A DNA stretch of 64,000 bases, taken from Lachnospiraceae bacterium (GTDB lineage Bacteria; Bacillota; Clostridia; Lachnospirales; Lachnospiraceae). The stretch covers positions 186,001 to 250,000 of the forward strand of contig JAFZLD010000018.1 in NCBI GenBank assembly GCA_017553505.1. The letters are read 5' to 3'. A program made the translations under genes and the position numbers. The notes under the pieces were generated by a model. That model was not told where the DNA came from. It saw only the letters and a list, made by a program, of their open reading frames with translations, and searched no databases. Below are positions 18,293 through 26,067 of the stretch, piece after piece (within the stretch, counting starts at the first letter, position 1; the number at the start of each line of letters is the position of its first letter).

Positions 18293-18847
18293 ATGGACTA
18301 CAGAATTATATTTTTCAGCATGAATCCCGGCTTTTTTGAAAAAGAACGGATGAATTATATGGACGAGCACGACGTTTATGCGGAGCTTGCGATGGATCTT
18401 CGAAAGACCGGCCCCGTCAAAGTGCCCTTCACACCGCAGGAAGACATCACTTTCGGCTTTTTCCGCGGTGATATCGAAACGGTCAAAGAAGCCGTAGCGA
18501 AGGTGGACCCTAACTGGGTGCAGTATTTTAACGAAGGGAGCAACGTGTTCTGCGGTTTTGACGGAGACAAGATTGTTTCTTTTTGCAGCGTAAGCGACTG
18601 GGGCTTGCACGACGGAGTGCGTGTGGGCGGACCGGGTTGCGTGGGAACATTGCCCGAATACCGTAAGCGCGGCATCGGCCTTGAGATGGTGAGACTTGCG
18701 ACGGAGTATCTTAAGGAGCAGGGCGTGGAGCTTTCCTGGATTCACTTTACGGGCGTGGCGCACTGGTACGAAAAGCTGGGCTACGAGATTGTCCTTAAGT
18801 GGAACCGCTACGGAATAATCGAGGAGAAAAAAGATGAAACTTGTTAA
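18293..18847 (+). CDS. GNAT N-acetyltransferase
   Basis: A 184-residue GNAT of the longer, Eis-like or mycothiol synthase-like type: KIVSFCSVSDW, GGPGCVGTLPEYRKRGIGLEMVRLATE with loop RKRGIG, and SWIHFTGVAHWYEKLGYEIVLKWN. Starts 4 bases after the VOC gene and overlaps the next GNAT gene by 14 bases, so these three are translationally linked. Confidence 0.9.
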   Translation: MDYRIIFFSMNPGFFEKERMNYMDEHDVYAELAMDLRKTGPVKVPFTPQEDITFGFFRGDIETVKEAVAKVDPNWVQYFNEGSNVFCGFDGDKIVSFCSVSDWGLHDGVRVGGPGCVGTLPEYRKRGIGLEMVRLATEYLKEQGVELSWIHFTGVAHWYEKLGYEIVLKWNRYGIIEEKKDETC

Positions 18848-19277
18848 ATTGTCCGTTGACGACAAGGACAGTATCAAAGAACTTTTCACATCTGTTTTCA
18901 CTAAGGCCCCCTGGAACGACGACTGGTCCGATGAAGAGCAGCTCGATGCCTATATTATGGACTTAATCGGGTGCTTCAATTCGCTGTCGCTTGGCTTTAA
19001 AGACGAGAACGGTCTGCAGGCCATAGCCCTCGGACGCATCAAGCATTGGTACAAAAAAACCGAGCTCTTCATAGACGAACTCTGCGTAAGAACCGAGTTG
19101 CAGGGACAGGGCATCGGCGGAAAGTTTATCGAGGCGATTGAGGAGTTTCTGAAGGCTGAAGGCGTGGGTGGAATCTTTCTTTTGACGGACAGGGATATGC
19201 CGGCGTATAACTTCTATAAGAAGCATGGTTTCTATGAGGAAACCGGTAACGTCGCTTTCGGGAAGACCTTTGAATAA
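18834..19277 (+). CDS. GNAT N-acetyltransferase
   Basis: A 147-residue GNAT resembling aminoglycoside 6'-acetyltransferase-like proteins in general layout: ELFIDELCVRTELQGQGIGGKFIEAIEE with loop QGQGIG and DRDMPAYNFYKKHGFYEE. GAGGAGAAAAAAG lies inside the end of the preceding gene. Substrate is not determinable. Confidence 0.9.
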   Translation: MKLVKLSVDDKDSIKELFTSVFTKAPWNDDWSDEEQLDAYIMDLIGCFNSLSLGFKDENGLQAIALGRIKHWYKKTELFIDELCVRTELQGQGIGGKFIEAIEEFLKAEGVGGIFLLTDRDMPAYNFYKKHGFYEETGNVAFGKTFE

Positions 19278-19293
19278 AGAATCGGAGAGAGTT

Positions 19294-19782
19294 ATGAACA
19301 GAGATATGTCAGTGCCCTGCGAAGAGGGCATCATCAATCTTCGCGTTGGAGCGATTATCATGAAGGACGGCAAAATCCTGATGGTGGGTAACGATGTGCG
19401 ACCCGAGTATCTGTATTCAGTCGGCGGGCGTATTAAGTTCGGAGAGCTGGCCAAGGAAGCGGTAGTGCGCGAAGTGTACGAGGAGACCGGCGTGAAAATG
19501 GAGGTCGAGAGGCTTGGGTTCGTGCATGAGAATTATTTTTACGGAGATGCAGAGACTAATTTGGGGAAGCTTATATATGAGATATCGTATTTCTTTTACA
19601 TGAAGGTGCCGGAAGGGTTCGACCCGGGAGAAGGAAGCTTCACGGAGGACGGCGCGACGGAGAAACTTCATTGGATAGATATTGGCGACCCCATTAAATA
19701 TTATCCCGAGTTTTTCAGGGAAGAATTAAAGCATCCGTCGCAGGAAGTTAAGTATTTTATGACAGATGAAAGGAAGAAATGA
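19294..19782 (+). CDS. Nudix hydrolase
   Basis: A 162-residue Nudix protein. The box runs from GGRIKFGELAKEAV through REVYEETGV with all conserved Glu residues. N-terminus MNRDMSVPCEEGIINLRVGAI. ATG 19294 is selected because CGGAGAGA precedes it; an upstream in-frame start would overlap the previous gene. It overlaps the next gene by 4 bases (ATGA). Confidence 0.9.
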   Translation: MNRDMSVPCEEGIINLRVGAIIMKDGKILMVGNDVRPEYLYSVGGRIKFGELAKEAVVREVYEETGVKMEVERLGFVHENYFYGDAETNLGKLIYEISYFFYMKVPEGFDPGEGSFTEDGATEKLHWIDIGDPIKYYPEFFREELKHPSQEVKYFMTDERKK

Positions 19783-20219
19783 AAGAACGAGTTATAGATG
19801 ACGAGATCGGGCTCATTCCCTACTACAGAAACGATGAGGTGTCGCTTCAGTGGTATCAGGACCTTGATGTATGCAAGCAGGTGGACAACAGGGATGAGCC
19901 TTATGACTTGGAACTTTTACATGCAATGTACGACTATCTGTGCGCACATGGCGAATGCTATTATATTGAGTACAAGGGCGTGCTTGTGGGAGACGTGTCT
20001 TTACGCGATAACACGGAGCTGGCGATTGTGGTCTGCAAAGAGTATCAGAACAGGCATATCGGCCGCCGCTGTATAGCCGATATGATTAAGCTCGCACATG
20101 AGAAGGGCATGGAAAAGGTTAGAGCCGAGATTTATTCTTTTAACACACAGAGCAGAGCGATGTTTATGGCAGCAGGCTTTAAACAGGTGGACGAAGAGTG
20201 GTATGAATACGTGCTGTAG
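19779..20219 (+). CDS. GNAT N-acetyltransferase
   Basis: A 146-residue GNAT: VLVGDVSLRDNTELAIVVCKEYQNRHIGRRCIADMIKLA with loop QNRHIG, where His replaces the usual Gly, and AEIYSFNTQSRAMFMAAGFKQV. AAAGGAAG precedes the start. ATGA overlap with the Nudix gene indicates coupled expression. Confidence 0.88.
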   Translation: MKERVIDDEIGLIPYYRNDEVSLQWYQDLDVCKQVDNRDEPYDLELLHAMYDYLCAHGECYYIEYKGVLVGDVSLRDNTELAIVVCKEYQNRHIGRRCIADMIKLAHEKGMEKVRAEIYSFNTQSRAMFMAAGFKQVDEEWYEYVL

Positions 20220-20236
20220 CGCGGGGAGGTATAGGT

Positions 20237-20758
20237 ATGGCATTAGCGACAATATTGGAGACTGTGTTGGATGCGGTAGGTAGCGTGTGGATTGACAAGG
20301 TGGCTTACAGGCTTTTCTGGCGGAAGCGCCTGCATATGGTTGTGGAGCAGACATATGACTGCCCCATGCGGATGATATACAACCCCAAGGACAAGAGCTT
20401 CACGGCGAGCGATCAAGCATCACTGATGCATGAGAGAGGCTTCACCAAGCCCTACGGCTGGATTAAGGAGTTCGGTGACCCGCCCAAGCCTCACAGAGAC
20501 TGCATGCTGATGACGGATCAAGAATACTTTCTCGGCGACGTGGTGAAAGTTAAGGTTATCGGAATGTTTAAGCGCAAGGACCACGACCACAAATTCATCG
20601 TGGTGGAATCTTCGCGCGAGATTAACGATTACTCGGAACTGACCGACTCGGAAAAAGAAGAATTATCGCGCTTCTATCCCCGCATCGGCGAGGGCGAAGG
20701 GTGGTTCGGCAGCAAAGAAGCCGAGAAGTGCATGATTTATGGGCCGAAGGCACTGTAG
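20237..20758 (+). CDS. Divergent inorganic pyrophosphatase-like protein
   Basis: A 173-residue protein. Residues 70-170 follow the pattern of soluble family I pyrophosphatases: FLGDVVKVKVIGMFKRKDHDHKFIVVE (compare GDVIEV.VIG ... D.K.IAV), then ELTDSEKEELSRFYPRIGEGEGWFGSKEA (compare the ...F...YK..EGK...GW... end). The catalytic DxxxD-type Asp cluster is not clearly conserved, so it may bind rather than hydrolyse phosphate compounds. GGGGAGG precedes the start. Identity is inference from pattern; array C follows. Confidence 0.5.
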   Translation: MALATILETVLDAVGSVWIDKVAYRLFWRKRLHMVVEQTYDCPMRMIYNPKDKSFTASDQASLMHERGFTKPYGWIKEFGDPPKPHRDCMLMTDQEYFLGDVVKVKVIGMFKRKDHDHKFIVVESSREINDYSELTDSEKEELSRFYPRIGEGEGWFGSKEAEKCMIYGPKAL

Positions 20759-20801
20759 GCAGGCCGGATTTAGGAGCAAACAGGGCTGCTTTTGCAGAAT
20801 G

Positions 20802-21122
20802 AGCATGCGAGTGGCATTAAGAAGCTATTTCGCATGTCTCCGATTTGAACTGATTTTGATTTATGACATGCATAGCAGAAAGCAGGTTTATTTGGCATGT
20901 CGAATAAATGGCTGAGATTTTAGTGAGTACATGCAAAGACGAAGGTGCGCCCAAGACGCATGTCATTGAAAGCATGCGTAGCATAGAGGGGAGACAATAA
21001 GCATGTTGGTTATAATGTTAGCGCACATGCGAAAAGGAGTTAAAGGCTGCTATGCATGTTCGACGTATAATTCGTTTGTTTTTCAGACATGCAAAAATGT
21101 TATAAGCAACTTTACGCATGTC
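20802..21122. repeat. Array C: six phased 37-bp inverted-word units, word RCATGC/GCATGT
   Basis: The 397-bp gap between the pyrophosphatase-like gene and the next GNAT gene is filled by six units, each NRCATGC at the left and GCATGTY at the right: 20802-20838, 20865-20901, 20928-20964, 20971-21007, 21024-21060, 21086-21122. The CATG cores are exactly 29 bp apart in every unit. Unit starts are spaced 63, 63, 43, 53 and 62 bp, close to 6, 6, 4, 5 and 6 turns of B-DNA. Interiors are mostly purine-rich and not related. No ORF explains it. Confidence 0.9.
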
Positions 21123-21155
21123 ATATATCTTGGCAAAGATAATTAGGAGCACAAA

Positions 21156-21557
21156 ATGTTGGACATAAAGGAATATAAGAATTACAAAGACGACGAAATT
21201 CTCAGCCTATATACCGCTGTCGGCTGGACTGCGTATACGGAGAACCCCGCGGCGCTTAAGGCAGGCTATGAGAATTCTCTGCTGATTCTCGCAGCCTACG
21301 AAGGCGACGAGCTTCAAGGCATCATAAGAGTTGTGGGTGACGGACAGACAATAGTGTTTATTCAAGACATTCTGGTCTTCCCCGACAAGCAGCGTAAAGG
21401 CATCGGAACCGCGCTGATTAAGGCGATTCTTGAACGATATAAAAACGTGCGCCAGATTGAACTGGCAACAGATAACACGCCCAAAACTGTGGAGTTCTAT
21501 AAATCTATGGGATTTCATGAGATGTCCGAATACGGGTGTTGCGGGTTTATGAAATGA
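21156..21557 (+). CDS. GNAT N-acetyltransferase
   Basis: A 133-residue minimal GNAT: ELQGIIRVVGD (beta-4), VFIQDILVFPDKQRKGIGTALIKAILE with loop QRKGIG, and ATDNTPKTVEFYKSMGFHEM. TTAGGAGC precedes the ATG. It is the first gene after array C; promoter signals must lie in or beside the array. Overlaps the next gene by 4 bases. Confidence 0.9.
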   Translation: MLDIKEYKNYKDDEILSLYTAVGWTAYTENPAALKAGYENSLLILAAYEGDELQGIIRVVGDGQTIVFIQDILVFPDKQRKGIGTALIKAILERYKNVRQIELATDNTPKTVEFYKSMGFHEMSEYGCCGFMK

Positions 21558-22177
21558 GAGCAGACGACTATTTAGCGAATCCCTGCGAAGCATCTTCACT
21601 TCCGTTTTGGAAGGCGGAGACCGTACAGATTCCTAAGAATATAAAAGTTATCAGAGATGATGAGTTCAACGTTGAACGATGTGCCGGTAACGATGAAAGA
21701 TACTTTAAACTTATACACGATATGAAGATAGTTGAGAAAACACACCTTTCGGAGCAGTTTGAAGTAGTTAAATGCGGCACGGAATCCTACGTCAACCACA
21801 TAAATGGGTGTTATGTCAAAGAAGGTATCTCGACCGAAGAACTCAAGGAATACAAGAACCGCAGAGTATACGACCCAGATTTATGGATAGCGGTTGCTGA
21901 CAAGGCGACCGGTCAAATCGTGGCCACCGGCATCGCTGAGCTTGATACCCGCATAGGCGAGGGCATTCTTGAGTGGATACAGGTATCGCCTCAGTACCGC
22001 CGCAAGGGACTTGGAAAGTTTGTGGTGCGAGAGCTGCTTTGGCGGATGAAGGACAAGGCTTCTTTTGCCGTGGTATCGGGAAAGGTCGATAGCGAGAGCA
22101 AACCGATGGCACTGTATAGAGCGTGCGGGTTCAAGAACCCTGTGATATGGCATGTGATAACGGAGAAAAATTTATGA
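21554..22177 (+). CDS. GNAT N-acetyltransferase
   Basis: A 207-residue protein with an N-terminal extension (about 1-75) and a GNAT domain: GQIVATGIAELDTRIGEGILEWIQVSPQYRRKGLGKFVVREL with loop RRKGLG, then SGKVDSESKPMALYRACGFKNP. Start 21554 gives an ATGA overlap with the preceding stop, and its own stop overlaps the next start in the same way. Confidence 0.88.
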   Translation: MRADDYLANPCEASSLPFWKAETVQIPKNIKVIRDDEFNVERCAGNDERYFKLIHDMKIVEKTHLSEQFEVVKCGTESYVNHINGCYVKEGISTEELKEYKNRRVYDPDLWIAVADKATGQIVATGIAELDTRIGEGILEWIQVSPQYRRKGLGKFVVRELLWRMKDKASFAVVSGKVDSESKPMALYRACGFKNPVIWHVITEKNL

Positions 22178-22599
22178 AAATCATGGTAAGCGCCTGCCTG
22201 CTTGGTACCAATTGCAAGTACAGCGGCGGCAACAATTATAATGAAAAGGTTATAGAGTTTGTAAAGGGTCACGAGGTGATTCCCGTGTGTCCGGAGGTGG
22301 CGGGCGGACTGCCGACTCCGAGAACGCCTTGCGAGATTGTAAACGGCGTAGTAACGAATGCCGACGGCGAAAGCAAGGATAAGGAATTTCGCGTAGGCGC
22401 AGCAAAATGTCTGGAAATGGCCAAAGAAAAAGAAATCGACCTAGCCATACTTCAGTCGCGAAGCCCTTCATGCGGAGTCAACCAAATCTATGACGGAACC
22501 TTTAGCGGAACACGAATCCCCGGCTCGGGGATATTCGCTGGGCTACTTAAAGAAAACGGTTTTAAAGTAATAGATTTGGAGGACATAGACAAATTATGA
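22174..22599 (+). CDS. DUF523 family protein
   Basis: A 141-residue protein with the DUF523 signature: VSACLLGTNCKYSGGNN at the N-terminus, VCPEVAGGLPTPR, and LQSRSPSCGVNQIYDG with GSGIFAGLL. Conserved cysteines in CLLG..C and SPSCG suggest metal or cluster binding (inference); function is unestablished. ATG 22174 overlaps the previous stop; ATGA overlap with the next gene at the 3' end. Confidence 0.9.
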   Translation: MKIMVSACLLGTNCKYSGGNNYNEKVIEFVKGHEVIPVCPEVAGGLPTPRTPCEIVNGVVTNADGESKDKEFRVGAAKCLEMAKEKEIDLAILQSRSPSCGVNQIYDGTFSGTRIPGSGIFAGLLKENGFKVIDLEDIDKL

Positions 22600-23363
22600 T
22601 AACAGATTCTTTTGACAATAAAACACCTGCCAAGATAAACTTGACAAGAAACGAAAACGCGCCGAAAGCTGACGCGGTAATCCTTACTTTTTCCAACAAG
22701 ATTGAGGAGTTCGTTGCTGCCAATTACGTCTGCGAAAAGGTTGGCGAATTGTGGATGGCTACGGGAATGACGCCGGTTTATCTCATCAATTATAACGGCA
22801 AAAAAATCGGCTTCTACAGAACCTACGTCGGCGCGCCCGCGTGCGTTGCGACGGTGGAAGAGGTGTTGCAGATACTGGATACCAATAAAGTAGTTCACTT
22901 CGGCGGCGCAGGATGCCTCAACAAAGAAATCGCGCGAGGCAAGGTCATGGTGCCGACCGATGCATACAGAGACGAAGGCACCTCTTATCACTACGCGCCC
23001 GCTTCGGACTACATCAAGGTTAAGAATTCAGATGTCGTTGAGGCGTTTATGAAGGAGAATAAGCTTCCTTACGTGCTCGGCAAGACTTGGTCGACGGATG
23101 CTTTTTACAGAGAGACTGAGGGAAATTTTGAGAAGCGCAAGACGGACGGCTGCATCTCCGTTGAAATGGAAGGCGCGGCTGTGCAGGCGATGTGCGATTT
23201 CAGAGGCGTAGAGCTTTACATGTTCTTTACGGGCGGAGATTTGCTCGATGCGCCCGAATGGACACAGAGGCGCGAGAAGAATCAGGTCAAAGGTACTCAG
23301 CACGACGTAGGTCATTTCGACATCGCACTTGAACTTGCGGCGTACGTGGCCGACAGAGCTTAA
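22596..23363 (+). CDS. Nucleoside phosphorylase family protein
   Basis: A 255-residue PNP_UDP_1-type enzyme, which splits a nucleoside N-glycosidic bond with phosphate or water. Seen: VVHFGGAGCLNKEIARGKVMVPTDAYRDEGTS (phosphate and base contacts), and ISVEMEGAAVQAMCDFRGVEL, the ribose-binding MEGAA motif near residue 190. The N-terminal IEEFVAANYVCEKVGE is typical of uridine phosphorylase-like members. Exact substrate is unknown. Translationally coupled to DUF523. Confidence 0.88.
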   Translation: MITDSFDNKTPAKINLTRNENAPKADAVILTFSNKIEEFVAANYVCEKVGELWMATGMTPVYLINYNGKKIGFYRTYVGAPACVATVEEVLQILDTNKVVHFGGAGCLNKEIARGKVMVPTDAYRDEGTSYHYAPASDYIKVKNSDVVEAFMKENKLPYVLGKTWSTDAFYRETEGNFEKRKTDGCISVEMEGAAVQAMCDFRGVELYMFFTGGDLLDAPEWTQRREKNQVKGTQHDVGHFDIALELAAYVADRA

Positions 23364-23390
23364 GAAATTTAGCAGTATTAGGAGGTTACA

Positions 23391-23963
23391 ATGTATTATC
23401 ACGCATCATCCGTGGCAGGCATCAAGGTGCTGGAGCCGAGGGTTTCCAATCACAATGTACCGTTGATTTATCTGTCCGAAAAACGCGAGAATGTGTTAGT
23501 ATATTTAAGCAACGCTGTTGAGAAATATTGCAAGGATACGGGCTTTGAATACGCCGGTGTCTGGAAGAAGTGGGGGCCGTACGGATTTAACAAAGACGGT
23601 CGTCTGCGACTGGAGGAATATTATCCTAACGCGCTTGAGATGACATACAAGGGTGTGTCGGGTTACATTTACAGCGCAGAGAACGTTGTCGACTCGGGCT
23701 TCGAACTTCAGATTCCCGACGCTGTTACAAGCAGTGAATCGGTAGAGGTTGTCGGAGTTGAATTCGTGCCGGATGCTTATGAAGCTATACTGGCGGCCGA
23801 GCGCGAAGGACTCATCACCATAATGTGCTACGAAGAAATGCCCGAGCGCATGCGGGAGTGGAATGTGAGAACCATTCGCGAAGAGTACGAAGAGGCGACA
23901 GATCACCCCGAATACAGGCATTTTCTCAAAGGCAATTTTACAGAAATATTAAAGGATTTATAG
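23391..23963 (+). CDS. Hypothetical protein, conserved-looking
   Basis: A 190-residue soluble protein starting MYYHASSVAGIKVLEPRVSN, followed by VPLIYLSEKRENVLVYLSN. The YYHAS...LEP...YLS arrangement is reminiscent of ADP-ribosyltransferase/2'-phosphotransferase-like folds, but I cannot assign it. The C-terminus carries EEATDHPEYRHFLKG. Strong RBS TAGGAGGTT. Starts 28 bases after the phosphorylase gene. Confidence 0.65.
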   Translation: MYYHASSVAGIKVLEPRVSNHNVPLIYLSEKRENVLVYLSNAVEKYCKDTGFEYAGVWKKWGPYGFNKDGRLRLEEYYPNALEMTYKGVSGYIYSAENVVDSGFELQIPDAVTSSESVEVVGVEFVPDAYEAILAAEREGLITIMCYEEMPERMREWNVRTIREEYEEATDHPEYRHFLKGNFTEILKDL

Positions 23964-23966
23964 AGA

Positions 23967-24479
23967 ATGGCAGAAATAAAAATTGAACCTTTCGACATAA
24001 AATACTTGTCGGATTATTATAACGAGTTTGATGCAGAGATTACCAAATACCAGTGGCCCGACCCCTTTGAAAGCATCGATGATGCTAAGGAACTCTTGCA
24101 GGAATTCATCGACGAGATGGGTCGCGACGAGACGATCTTTCTTTCGGTGCTATCTGAGACAGGGGAATTCATGGGAAGCGTTGAAGTTCACGGCCTCGAC
24201 GAAGACTGTCCCGAGCTCGGTGTATGGATTAAGAAGTCCGAATGGGGCAAAGGCTACGCCTATCAGGCACTGAAAGCCGCACTCGATATTGCAATGAGTA
24301 AGTACGGCAAGACCGAGTTCTTTTACGAAGCGGACACGCGAAACGTGGGCAGCAGGAAACTGCTTGATAAGTTCAAGGATGAATACGACATCGAAGCGCA
24401 AGCAGCCGAAGCACTCACAACCGATTCGGGCAAGGAACTGGAACTGCAAGGATTCATACTTACTTTGAAAGAAGGCTAA
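23967..24479 (+). CDS. GNAT N-acetyltransferase, RimJ/RimL-like
   Basis: A 170-residue GNAT: FMGSVEVHGLDEDCPELGVWIKKSEWGKGYAYQALKAA with loop WGKGYA, and EADTRNVGSRKLLDKF. The C-terminal 30 residues differ from the family norm. Only 4 bases separate it from the preceding gene. Substrate unknown. Confidence 0.85.
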   Translation: MAEIKIEPFDIKYLSDYYNEFDAEITKYQWPDPFESIDDAKELLQEFIDEMGRDETIFLSVLSETGEFMGSVEVHGLDEDCPELGVWIKKSEWGKGYAYQALKAALDIAMSKYGKTEFFYEADTRNVGSRKLLDKFKDEYDIEAQAAEALTTDSGKELELQGFILTLKEG

Positions 24480-24487
24480 ACAGATAC

Positions 24488-24799
24488 ATGAAGACAGTCA
24501 CAATATGCGGCAGCATGCGCTTTGAGCGGGAAATGCAGAGCATCGCTTTCAGGCTTGAGACCATGGATAATTATAATGTGCTTCAGTGCGTGTATAATAT
24601 AGACAAGCTTGATATATCGCAAGAGGAAGCGGCTTCTTTGGCCAAGGGGCATTTTAGGAAAATAGAGATGTCCGACGCTATTTACGTTGTAGACATAGAC
24701 GGCTACATCGGCAATCAGGTGACCAAGGAAATCGAGTATGCCAAAAGCCTCGGCAAAGAAGTGATATATCATTCCAAATATGCAAGCACGGAGGCGTAA
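24488..24799 (+). CDS. Nucleoside 2-deoxyribosyltransferase-like (DUF4406-type) small protein
   Basis: A 103-residue Rossmann-like protein: VTICGSMRFEREMQ at the N-terminus and HFRKIEMSDAIYVVDIDGYIGNQVTKEIEYAKSLGKEVIYH at the C-terminus, the pattern of deoxyribosyltransferase-related proteins that handle nucleotides or nucleosides. Shorter than true deoxyribosyltransferases, so catalytic activity is uncertain. Confidence 0.7.
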   Translation: MKTVTICGSMRFEREMQSIAFRLETMDNYNVLQCVYNIDKLDISQEEAASLAKGHFRKIEMSDAIYVVDIDGYIGNQVTKEIEYAKSLGKEVIYHSKYASTEA

Positions 24800-24800
24800 C

Positions 24801-25082
24801 ATGAAACATTACATCATTGCCAAATTCAAAGACAGAAACGATACCGAGAAATTCCTGCCGGACATTACGGCGCTTTTTAATAAGACACTCAAACTTGACG
24901 GCGTGGAAGACGTGGTCATTCACAAGACCAACAGCACCCGCGAGAATCGCTACAGCATCATGATTGAGATGACAGTTACTCCCGAGGGACTTGAGAATTA
25001 TGACAAGTCCGAGGCGCACAAGTACTGGAAGAGCACCTACGGCGACAGGCTGGAGAGCAAGGCAATTTTTGATTGCGAATAG
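24801..25082 (+). CDS. Dabb-like dimeric alpha/beta barrel protein
   Basis: A 93-residue protein: MKHYIIAKFKDRNDTEKFLPDI, DGVEDVVIHKTNSTRENRYSIMIEM and SEAHKYWKSTYGDRLESKAIFD follow the stress-responsive A/B barrel (Dabb) pattern. ATG 24801 is preceded by GGAGG. Last gene of the island; array D follows directly. Function unknown. Confidence 0.75.
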   Translation: MKHYIIAKFKDRNDTEKFLPDITALFNKTLKLDGVEDVVIHKTNSTRENRYSIMIEMTVTPEGLENYDKSEAHKYWKSTYGDRLESKAIFDCE

Positions 25083-25121
25083 GGCCTTGGACGCGCTTGG
25101 TATCCATATATTTGCTATAAT

Positions 25122-25218
25122 TTATCCCAATACGGAAATATTTCCAAATTGGGATAATTTTTTGCCCTTTTTTGGCTGTTTCTTATCCCAATTTTACATT
25201 TTTTTACTATTGGGATAA
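25122..25218. repeat. Array D: two 36-bp inverted-word units, word TTATCCCAAT
   Basis: TTATCCCAAT and ATTGGGATAA face each other with arm starts 26 bp apart in two units, 25122-25157 and 25183-25218 (61 bp unit to unit). The arms are perfect 10-bp inverted repeats; the 16-bp interiors differ. A TGCTATAAT extended -10 sequence (25113-25121) abuts the first arm. The remainder of the gap, 25219-25354, contains only the nitroreductase promoter. Confidence 0.8.
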
Positions 25219-25286
25219 GTTGCCGGTAAAAGAAAGATAAAAAGAAAATAAAATCTCGCCGCAACCCCTAACAACTCGTGAAAATC

Positions 25287-25295
25287 TGCTATAAT
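25287..25295 (+). promoter_or_regulatory. Extended -10 promoter of the nitroreductase gene
   Basis: TGCTATAAT (25287-25295) is an extended -10 element; no good -35 is visible. It lies 59 bases before the start codon. Confidence 0.5.
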
Positions 25296-25354
25296 ATCAT
25301 TTGTAACCGCTTGACGTTGGGAACAATTCGAAAGAATTGGGAAAGGGTGTAATT

Positions 25355-26008
25355 ATGACAGACAAACAGGCAATTTTGGTAAGACATTCGGTTCGTAAGT
25401 ACAGAAGCGTCAGAATCGCTGACAATCTGGTGGCGCAGCTTAAGGATAAGATTGATGAGCTTAACGCTGCGGGCAATCTTCATCTTCAGTTTGTGGAGGA
25501 TGCGGGCAAGGCTTACGGCAATCTTATATACAGAGCAGTGGGATTAATCAGCGCGCCGAGCATTATTGTGTGCGTCGGCGAGGATACGGCGGACCTTGAT
25601 GAGAGAGTGGGATATTACGGCGAGAAGCTCGTTCTTTTTGCACAGACCCTCGGACTTAATACATGCTGGACAGGTACTTTCAATAAAAAGGCAGTCTCAT
25701 TTGATGTGAAGCCCGGCGAGAGAGTGGTACTTGCTATCGCTATCGGCTACGGCGTAGACCAGGGCAAGGACAGAAAGTCCAAGACTTACGAGCAGGTAAC
25801 GGAGGTTGCCGGCACTGCTCCCGACTGGTTCAAAGAAGGCGTTAAGGCAGCTCTTCTGGCACCTACCGCGCTCAATGAACAGAAGTTTATGATTAAGTAT
25901 AACGCTGACGACACCGTTTCTCTTGAGACCAAGGGCGGCGGACTTACGAAGATAGATTTGGGCATCGTAAAGTGTCATTTCGAAATCGGCGCAGGTAGAG
26001 AGTTTTAA
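25355..26008 (+). CDS. Nitroreductase family protein (putative FMN oxidoreductase)
   Basis: A 217-residue flavin-dependent protein of the nitroreductase fold. VRHSVRKYRSVRI at the N-terminus is the FMN phosphate-binding arginine region; GYYGEKLVLFAQTLGLNTCWTGTF and VLAIAIGYGVDQG are the central core, and the C-terminal LLAPTALNEQKFMI resembles the second S/T-N-x-Q type FMN site found in putative TM-nitroreductases. ATG 25355 follows GGGAAAGGGTG. Substrate unknown. Confidence 0.9.
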   Translation: MTDKQAILVRHSVRKYRSVRIADNLVAQLKDKIDELNAAGNLHLQFVEDAGKAYGNLIYRAVGLISAPSIIVCVGEDTADLDERVGYYGEKLVLFAQTLGLNTCWTGTFNKKAVSFDVKPGERVVLAIAIGYGVDQGKDRKSKTYEQVTEVAGTAPDWFKEGVKAALLAPTALNEQKFMIKYNADDTVSLETKGGGLTKIDLGIVKCHFEIGAGREF

Positions 26009-26067
26009 TAAAAAGAAACCGATAAATACAATAAATTTAGGAGAATTCCCAAATATCAAATAAGTAC

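Noticed and set aside
20802-21122. CRISPR array
   Set aside because: No direct repeats of 23-40 bases with similar-length spacers; the repeated elements are 7-8-base inverted arms, and no cas genes are near.
10516-25082. Integron gene-cassette array
   Set aside because: No integrase, and the intergenic gaps lack the attC core pattern (GTTRRRY and partner); array words differ between loci.
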